From contig JAMXBD010001449.1 of the NCBI GenBank assembly GCA_024138025.1, positions 186,001 through 250,000 on the forward strand: a stretch of DNA of 64,000 nt. The letters run 5' to 3'. This DNA comes from Combretum micranthum (taxonomy: Eukaryota; Streptophyta; Magnoliopsida; Myrtales; Combretaceae). Within the stretch, counting starts at the first letter, position 1. Each line of letters begins with the position of its first letter. Below, piece after piece: positions 56,735-64,000 of this stretch. The notes under the pieces were generated by a model, which saw only the letters and a list, made by a program, of their open reading frames with translations, had not been told where the DNA came from and ran no database searches. The translations under genes and the position numbers were made by a program.

Positions 56735-57915
56735 GTGCCACAACCATAATTATGATCCTAATAATTTGGATACGTAGGCATCGGGAATCACCATTCTACG
56801 AGGCCAACTCTAATAATGTTGAAGCAGTCATCAACATGCATGGATTTCTTAATCCTAACTCTAATAATGTTGAAGCAGTCATCAACATGCATGGATTTCT
56901 TAATCCTAAAAGATATACATATTCTGAGTTGAAGAAAATAGCCAACTCATTTAATGAGAAGATAGGTCAAGGAGGATATGGGATTGTGTATAAGGGAAAG
57001 TTACCAGATGGTCGATTAGTTGCAATAAAACTCCTTATCAAGTCTAAAGATCATGGAGAAGAATTCATAAATGAAGTTGCAAGCATTAGCAGAACCTCCC
57101 ATGTCAATGTTGTCAATTTTTTGGGATTTTGTTTTGAGAGGGACAAAAGAGCTCTCATTTACGAATTCATGCCAAATAGTTCTCTTGATAAGTTGATACC
57201 ACACGAAGGAGTATTGCATACAAGTTCAAAAATAGATTGGAAGGTATTACACCAAATTGTACTAGGCATTGCTCGAGGATTAGAATACCTTCATCAAGGT
57301 TGCAATACTAGGATTTTACACTTTGACATTAAACCTCAAAATATTTTGTTGGATGGGGATTTCATTCCCAAAATTTCAGATTTTGGACTTGCTAAACTTT
57401 GTTTAGGGAAGGAAAGTATCGTGTCGTTGCTAGACACAAGGGGAACAATTGGATACATTGCACCTGAGGTATTTTCGAGAAACTTTGGGAGAGTCTCTCA
57501 TAAGTCTGATGTATATAGTTATGGGATGCTAGTTCTTACAATGATATGTGGTAAAAGTATCAATAATGAACAAGCGTCTCATTCAAGTGATCTGTACTTT
57601 CCACGCTATATTTATAAGCAACTTGAGCTAAGTAGGGATTTCAAATTTCAAGGTATTGTGACAGATGAGGAAGAAGAGATTGCAAGAAAGTTGATTCTTG
57701 TAAGTTTTTGGTGCATTCAAGCTAATCCATTTAGTCGGCCATCAATAACAAAGGTTATAGACATGTTGGAAGGAACTCTTCACTCTGTGAATATGCCTCC
57801 CAAACCTTTCTTAGCTTATTCAACGAGTCAACATCAAAACCACATTATGGCCCCACATCAAAATTCCTACAATGAGATTGGTGAAGAGGAAGAGTCTATC
57901 CTTATTGGTAGATAA
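56735..57915 (+). CDS. LRK10L unit E: transmembrane + non-RD serine/threonine kinase exon, intact
   Basis: Follows the acceptor CATATACAG and stays open to the TAA/TAG-type stop at 57913-57915. It codes ATTIIMILIIWIRRHRESPF (transmembrane helix and stop-transfer), a juxtamembrane segment with a perfect 51-bp tandem duplication, then the kinase: [81 protein letters not shown]. Phenylalanine precedes the catalytic aspartate, so it is non-RD. All catalytic residues (glycine loop, lysine, D of HFD, N, DFG, APE) are present. The family acts at the plasma membrane, often in defence or stress signalling. Here the ectodomain exon is broken, so the product, if made, would need another start (an ATG stands at 56752) and could be a membrane-anchored or cytosolic kinase. 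It is about 390 residues, the usual size of this exon in LRK10L. Confidence 0.88.
56806..56907 (+). repeat. Perfect 51-bp tandem duplication in the juxtamembrane coding region
   Basis: 56806-56856 and 56857-56907 are identical and in frame, each coding [17 protein letters not shown]. Unit A has one copy of the corresponding segment ([15 protein letters not shown]). The repeat adds 17 residues between membrane and kinase. Confidence 0.95.
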
Positions 57916-58299
57916 GAATTGGGAATCTATGAAATGAAGATGTACTATTAGGATGTATCATGAATTTTCATAGGCTAAGCTTAGTCTTAAAGTAAGATAT
58001 AGAAAATATGCAGGTTAAAATTTAAGTCAAATTCTAATTAGATTGCTTCATTAGTTTCTAAGTAGTTTATATGTGCATTATTGTACAAAACTATACTTTT
58101 ATTCAAGATTTTGTATGGAAATGAGATAATAATTATATTATGTGGATTAAAGATAATAATAATAGTGCTAGCTATTGAACTTGTATGTTCAATGTAGATT
58201 TTTATGAGACAATGACTTGCATAATTATATATTCAATTGCATTAAATTACACTTAATTAATCGAAAAACATAATGATCAATATGTTAGAAAATATATAT
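57916..58299 (+). other. 3' flank of unit E, shared with unit A
   Basis: GAATTGGGAATCTATGAAATG and ATTGTACAAAACTATACTTTTATT match the sequence after unit A. The match is interrupted from about 58150 to 59590 and then resumes. Confidence 0.6.
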
Positions 58300-59250
58300 T
58301 TTGTGTGTACTGTTCTATGGAGTTTTATGCAGGAATTAGTAGGTGTAAATTCATTAAGCACAACAATGATCGCAGGTCAAGCCAAGGGCTTGACAAGTTT
58401 ATTCAATAAGGCGTGACAAACTCAAGAATAAAGCTCGACAAGGTCAAAAATGCAAAGTCATTGGTCACAGGTGAAGTCAAGGGTTCGACGAGTTCATTAT
58501 TCAAGGCACAACAAGTTTGAATCTAAGGCTTGAAGAATTCAAGTGAATTACAATCTTGGTCGAGGGTCACATCAAGAGCTCGTGATGTCATAAGTTAGGC
58601 CATGACAAGTTTGAATTCAAGGCTTGATGGAGTCCACATGAGCACAAACTTGGTCGATGGCAAAAATGAAGTGTGACACCTTAAGGTGCGACAATTTAAA
58701 TGAATGAGTCAATGTGGCAAAAAGAGCCGTTGAAGCATATTTAATGCTTGATGACCTAAAGATGTTATCTATAATGGGTATTTAAATTTTTAAAGGCTAT
58801 AAATATTCTATCCTTGAGAGATTAAGAAAGAAAGTATGAATTGAAAGAGCTTTTACTTGCGAACAAACAAATCATTAATTTTCTTATTCTCTTATTCATT
58901 AAATTATAAATATCTATAAATAGAGATAAAAACATTATAGTGCTTTGTTCTTATATTTATTATTTATCAGTGAGCATCTAGCAAAGAGAAAGGAAATATT
59001 TTATTTCCTAATTGTGTTGTAAAAGTGGTGTATTGCTCATCTTGAGTGTGATTGTTTGATAATTAATGTAGTGGTGGTAAAGTTTTCGATTGGAGGCATT
59101 CGTGGACTGTGGGAAGTAGGAAATGGGCCGAACTCCAAGTTAAATTTGGATTCTTATTTTCTACCTCTATCTCTTTCATATTTCATATTATAATATTTGT
59201 GTATTATTCGTTGCTTTAATGTTAATTTTGATATGTTCCATTAAAACTAA
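58300..59250 (+). mobile_element. Probable solo LTR of a retrotransposon
   Basis: Absent from the matching flank of unit A. It holds degenerate internal repeats (58370-58680: AAGGCTTGA, GACAAGTTTGAAT and TTGGTCGA words, roughly every 90-110 bp), a TATA box (TATAAATA at 58798) and, after about 300 bp, GGAGGCATTCGTGGACTGTG with CCGAACTCCAAGT, the kind of sequence seen near the end of many LTRs. No coding part or partner LTR is present. Borders are approximate. Confidence 0.45.
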
Positions 59251-59950
59251 TTGATTGAGCTTTTTAGGGTAAATACTCAATTCGCCTCCACTATGAGTAT
59301 TTTCTAGTGCATTTTCGCATTTTCACATTTTCACTAGCTAATATTACTATGACAATAGGTTCAAAAAGTTGTTTTTGCGCCATCCTTAATATAAATGAAA
59401 AATTCTATGGTCTTGTCATACTTTTTGATGGGAACGATCGTTTCACTTATTTGATGATTAAAATCCATATTCGATCGTGATCATACAATTGAAAGACTTA
59501 ACATATCAATTGTTATATTTAATTTAATGATTGGATTATTAATTGAGCAGTGCCATGGACGAAATTGTAGAAGTTCCCTTAATATAAAGAGAAGAAAAGT
59601 GAAGAAAACCATATAGCCTTTCTTGTGGCAAGAGAGATTATTTCTTGTTAGGTAGGGGTAAATTAAGGAACTAATGAAGTCTATTTTTATAAGGGTTTAT
59701 AAACACTGATAAATAAATAGAAAAAGGCAAAAAGGGATTAAATGCATACTTTTCCTCGTACAATTACTTATCCTACGTAGGGATGCATGGACTAAAAGAA
59801 CTCAATAGCTAAGATCTTATAATCACACGCATGCAATACAATAACTCTTTATTAAAATAAGTCACACTTTCTATTGTTTTGACAATGCCATCAAACCCAA
59901 CACCCCCCTCCCCCGTTATTACGACCATAAACATATGAAATACAATTCCA
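59251..59950 (+). other. Spacer; possible MITE, then flank shared with unit A
   Basis: About 59395-59590 resembles the MITE-like piece in intron 1 of unit E, with AAATTCTATGG at the left and CCATGGACGAAATTGTAGAAG at the right. From 59645 the sequence matches 8265-8640 after unit A. Confidence 0.4.
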
Positions 59951-60019
59951 TTTTCACACCCCTCTTTTGTTGCCCTTTGAGTTATTCAAACTTAACTATT
60001 TCTTTGTGTTAAAAGTTCA

Positions 60020-60235
60020 GGGAGCAATAAATTGAAACACCCTACTTCATTTCCTTTATGGCCTGTTTCCTAAGTACAACACTATAATTCATCGCGGCTT
60101 CCGAAGAGTGTGCGCACGGATGATCCGTAATTCTTCAATTGTAACTCGAAATCCAATGTGAGGGGTTTACAAATATAGCTAGCTTACCTCTTTTTAAGGA
60201 CCGTATCATGGTAGCTACTGCGCCCTTGATTTCCC
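60020..60235 (+). pseudogene. LRK10L unit G: start of an ectodomain exon, truncated
   Basis: The segment CCTACTTCATTTCCTTTATGG matches the signal-peptide start of units D and E. GTGTGCGCACGGATGATC matches the CADD codons, and CGAAATCCAATGTGAGG, AGCTAGCTTACC and TAGCTACTGCGCCC match IQCGDLQN, YPFWG and SYCGR of unit D, with shifts and stops in between. Homology ends at about 60235. Confidence 0.65.
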
Positions 60236-61363
60236 ATATAGTATGTCATAATACAGTATAAAGAGAATGGTATATTATAAACTTTTTGTACCATACTGAT
60301 ACAAGTAGTATAGTATAAGATTTTTTAAAATAAGTTTTATGTTGTTTTTCAATAGCAATTTTAATAATTATAATATTATGAGTAAATATTGAATTTGATA
60401 TTTGAATTTTGTGTAAAAATTTAATTTGGTCTCTAAATTTTGAAATGGTGAATTTAATACTCAATCAAATTTTTTATGACTATATTCATTACCTTCTTAA
60501 CGCCTTTCGTCCTATTTGATAATATGGACTATAGCTGATAAGCTACTTCTTCACCACATTACAAAATATGATCATCCTATTAGTAAGGTATTAAAAGTAG
60601 TCATGAAATTTTTGATTGGATATCAAATTAACTAATTTAAAGTTTAGGTACCAAATTAAATATTTATGCACGACAATATTCCTACTATTATTGTTGTCAT
60701 ATATTTGTTGTAATAGAGTAGTAATGGCCGTGGTGGTGCAAACAATGATGGTGACATGGTGGTAATAAAGTGGCAGTGATAATATAAGTGACTTGCTCTT
60801 AGAGTTGTTTTGATAGTTTCGAAGACCATGGTAGTGGCAGCAATTGCAATATTGGCATTGTGATAGAAGAACATCATTCAATATTGATCCTTTTTATTAT
60901 ATTTATTGAAATAACAGCAAAAGATCCTTATATAAGACCATTATTGATAGAATTATGCTCCTTCAGCTAGCACTTGGTTTGGATAGGCGCTTCTTGAACT
61001 AGCCTATGATTTGGAGGGGAGCTTCTTGAGCTAGCCTGTGATCCGATACTTGACTGGACGACGCTCCTTTAAGCAGGTGATCCAAAAACTAAGAACTCTC
61101 CTTCAAGTAGGCGATCCTAAAACTTATGGTTGGGTGACACTCCTATGAGCTGGTGACCGTAAAAGTAGGCTAGTACTCTTCGAGCAAGCGATCCTAAGGA
61201 TTGAGAAGAAAAAAATGACTTGATGAAATCTTGCAGACTAAAACATTTCGGATAGCTTGGTTTTTCTTTTCAAATGTTTGGGCTAATGCCTTCATTTCAC
61301 AAACTTATTTTTTCCTTTCTTTAATTTTCTTCTCTTTTTTTCAAAGCTTTTTGAGCTAAAACT

Positions 61364-61394
<31 letters not shown>

Positions 61395-61757
61395 TATGGA
61401 AAAGCTTGAAAGATTTTTTTTTTTTTGAAAAATTCTTTTTATTTTGTTTCTTTTTTTTTTTTTGACAATTCTCTTTTAAAACCTTTTGAGAAGTTTTTTT
61501 TTTTCTTTTTTTTTTTTTTTGGAAAGATTGCAAACAAGTGAGGATCTTTTGAGATTAATTACATCAGGCTTGTCCCATTGATCATTCGTTTTTAGTTCAG
61601 CCTTAGGCTTAACGGCTAAACCTCATTGAAAAACTTTTAAATATTGGGAGCAAAACTTTTCTTTTTAAGACTTTAATTTGCTTTTATTTGGACGTTGTCT
61701 TTCAACTTTAAGGCAAATAGTTCTTAAACTCAAGGCAGATACCTTCCAAATTGGGAC
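60236..61757. other. Spacer and non-coding interior before a gypsy-type LTR
   Basis: AT-rich up to 60900. At 60960-61200 there are five to six imperfect repeats of about 50 bp around GGCGCTTCTTGAACTAGCCT, AGCGATCCTAAGG and similar words, then T-rich runs (61320-61520). The purine-rich GGGAGC and the short AAATTGGGAC before 61758 could be the tail and polypurine tract of a retroelement interior. No open frame is credible. Confidence 0.45.
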
Positions 61758-63062
61758 TGTCGACACCCTATTTTTGCCCCCTTTTAAAAAATAATAATAA
61801 ATAAATAAAATAAATTCATAAATCATAAATATTTAAAAAGATAGAAAATACAATAAGAATTGAAAATTATTTTAAAATAATAAAAAAAAGAAATTAGCTA
61901 AATTAAAAATCAATAAAAAAATTAAATTTTTTTAAAATATATATAAATTTAGAAATTAAGAAATCTGAAGAAACCCATCTTTTTAGTAAATAAGCTTAAT
62001 AGAATTAAAAAAAAAGGTAATAATAATAATAATAAAAGATTTTGGGCTTGTCATGTTTTACGTTGCATTTGAAAATTAATCTAGATCTCGAACCTGTGTC
62101 AAAATTGGCTCGTTTTCATTTGAATTATATTAAGCCTAGTTTGAATGGGTCAAATATATTTGAAATGGACTAATTAATGAGAAAAAAAATCAGCATTGCT
62201 GGTTAAGGCATGGGCATGTCACAGGAGTGGCTGAGGTTCAATCTAGGCAAAAGGTTAAATTTTTTTGGGGCACGTGCGAATCCTCATGTGCTTGGGAAGA
62301 CGACGTGCGTGTGGCACACATGCGTCGTCTTCCCCAATTCCTCATCCACCATTTTCGCTCATTTTCAAGCTCCTTTTTCTGTTAGGAAGATCAAAAAGTG
62401 CATATTCATCTTAAATCTAACCATCAATATGTTTTTAAAGCCAATTTATTTCAAATACATAAACACCCCCGACCCTTTGAGCTTTGAAACCATCAGCCAT
62501 TAATGGCCACACTCCAGCTTCGTAACACCGCACTTGACCCTTTCCTCTTCCTAAATCCTTTCGATTGCCTCCCCGCTCCTATAATATCGCCATGACCTCA
62601 AACCCAAAAAACCATCAGAAAATCAGGAAAAAAAAAAACCACAATAACCGCAACCTAATTCTTGACTCGTGGCTACTATCCCGACTAAACTCTTTCCTAA
62701 CCTCTCTCTACTCAAATCGACCACCATATCTAGCGCGCTATAGCCGTACCACTCGCACCATCTCGATCCAGACCAACACCATCCAAACTACCTTCGCAAA
62801 CCACTACACTAGCTTCAGTAAATGCCACAAAGCTACCATCAAACACCACTCAACTCGAACCCAGTTGAATCACCCGAACCCAGCCAACCACCGCGACTTT
62901 TATGTCTAACCACCGAACTCAACCATCTCCACCACTACCTTCGTCTTTCCAAGCACCACCGCCGCACCACCGCCGATTTGAACCCAAAAGCCTTTATCGA
63001 AGCCAATTGACAAGGTTCCACATTTTTTTCTTTTCATTTGATTTATTATTATTATTATTATT

Positions 63063-63096
<34 letters not shown>

Positions 63097-64000
63097 TGTT
63101 ATAGAATATATTAATATAATGTTAAGAAAAAAATAGAAAATGGTAAGAAAAAAAAAGAAAAATGAATATAAAACAAATATAATATATATGTATATATGTT
63201 TATGCATGTATGAATGTATAGTTTGTATGTTATTTTTGTAGATATTAGTATATGGTAATATAAGATTTGGGTTTAAAAAAAAAGTAAATTGAATTTAGGA
63301 TGTAGTCTGTTTAATGAATAAATTTTAAGCTAAATCATGAAAAATCAACAAAAATATGGATATAGCTTTAGATTATAACTTTTGGATCACCTTTTGATAA
63401 ATGAGTGATATACTTGAATGATGACTTGCGAACGTTGAATTAAAGTAATATCAATAGGATTTGCAAATTATTTGATGTGATCGATCGTATTTAGTTTTCT
63501 AAATATTTATTTTGTTATAAAAACTAAAAAAAATAAAAAACAAGGAAATTACAAAACAATATTTTTATTCATATATATAAATAAATTACAAAAAATGTTT
63601 TCCTAGACTATATATTTATTTATCAATTAGTTAATTTCTAAATTAAAATAATAATAATAAATGGGGTTTTTTCCAAAAATAGTTTCTTTTAGTGGTTTTT
63701 CAAAAAAGAAGATAAAATTAGATGCTTAGGAATTTTAAAAATCAAAATCAAATTTGCTAAATAACTTCAACTTGACGGGTTTTCAAAATTAAAAATACAA
63801 ACAAATTAAATATTTTATAAAATCAAAACAAACTACGGGGACCTGATTTTGGTTAGCGGATACGTAGGCAGCTATGGGGGCTATCACAAAAATTTAAAAC
63901 TTTTAGGATTTTTTTATTTAAAAAAATATATATTTTTGTAAATATGTAAATATATTTTTAGGAAAAAAAGAATGAAAATTAAATAAACTATAAAAAATTA
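61758..64000 (+). mobile_element. Gypsy-type (Tat/Ogre-like) LTR, continuing past the right edge
   Basis: Begins TGTCGACACCCTATTTTTGC, a start seen in Tat/Ogre-type LTRs, and contains near its end the box GGTTAGCGGATACGTAGGCA (63851), as in the fragment at 37623. In between are an A-rich part, a GC-richer segment (62480-63010) with open frames but no family resemblance, and a (ATT)n(GTT)n run (63043-63095). The lineage is inferred from these motifs alone. No polyprotein is seen in the window, so the orientation of the element body is unsure. Confidence 0.55.
63043..63095. repeat. (ATT)n(GTT)n microsatellite
   Basis: ATT units followed by GTT units inside the LTR. The LTR-like fragment at 37155 has a TTA run in the same relative place. 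Confidence 0.9.

Noticed and set aside
61321..61533. Lysine-rich minus-strand open frame
   Set aside because: It is the translation of consecutive poly(T) runs; codon content is low-complexity and there is no conserved domain.
62565..63114. Three overlapping plus-strand open frames in a GC-richer patch
   Set aside because: They lie inside an LTR, are proline/histidine/threonine-rich in all frames and resemble no family. Kept as a finding about the LTR, not as genes.
1..64000. tRNA, rRNA, CRISPR arrays, origins
   Set aside because: I looked for conserved tRNA boxes, rRNA-like blocks and regular spacer arrays and saw none; the regular repeats present are microsatellites, LTRs and CACTA subterminal words.

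Overview
The window looks like nuclear DNA of a flowering plant, most likely a eudicot. It is AT-rich, has GT-AG introns, carries plant-type Ty1/copia, CACTA and TRIM elements, and its host genes belong to the plant LRK10-like (LRK10L, GUB_WAK_bind / WAK_assoc / protein kinase) receptor kinase family. Species cannot be told from the sequence. I saw no rRNA or tRNA gene and no CRISPR array; prokaryotic features are not expected.

The backbone is a decayed, same-strand (+) cluster of LRK10L units, which I label A, X, B, C, D, F, E and G in window order. An intact unit should have a large ectodomain exon, a 36-nt linker exon, and an exon coding the transmembrane segment and kinase. Only A (linker 5877-5912, kinase 6703-7846) and E (linker 56443-56478, kinase 56735-57915) keep linker and kinase exons. 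E's kinase exon is fully open; A's has one single-base frameshift. All other units are ectodomain fragments: X (8827-9240 plus 14376-14805), B (16149-16384 plus 21210-21290), C (41929-42707), D (49107-49954), F (50471-50960) and G (60020-60235). Introns, 3' flanks and a W-box-bearing upstream module (15756, 50279, 53113) are recognisably shared between units, so the cluster grew by duplication of whole segments.

Transposable elements fill the rest. Copia-1 (1-3541, minus, runs off the left edge) cuts the ectodomain of A. A terminal-inverted-repeat element (9232-14375), itself split by a full copia-2 (9355-14255, minus), cuts the ectodomain of X. Copia-3 (16385-21209, plus, two LTRs) cuts the ectodomain of B. 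A 5.4-kb stretch (21300-26720) with possible degenerate terminal inverted repeats carries a captured, intron-containing sucrose synthase fragment (22343-22797, minus). A CACTA (En/Spm-like) element spans 27271-35337 and holds a Transposase_24-type gene. A TRIM sits next to it (35577-36162). Copia-4 (about 44990-48560, 5'-truncated) separates C from D. Gypsy-type LTR sequence lies at about 36780-37670 and from 61758 to the right edge, and a probable solo LTR lies at about 58300-59250.

In sum, the window is a receptor-kinase cluster in advanced decay. One kinase exon (E) stays open although its own ectodomain exon is broken by several lesions. The best leads are the contrast between the two halves of E, the nonsense codon shared by D and E, the nested insertions that split X, and the sucrose synthase capture.
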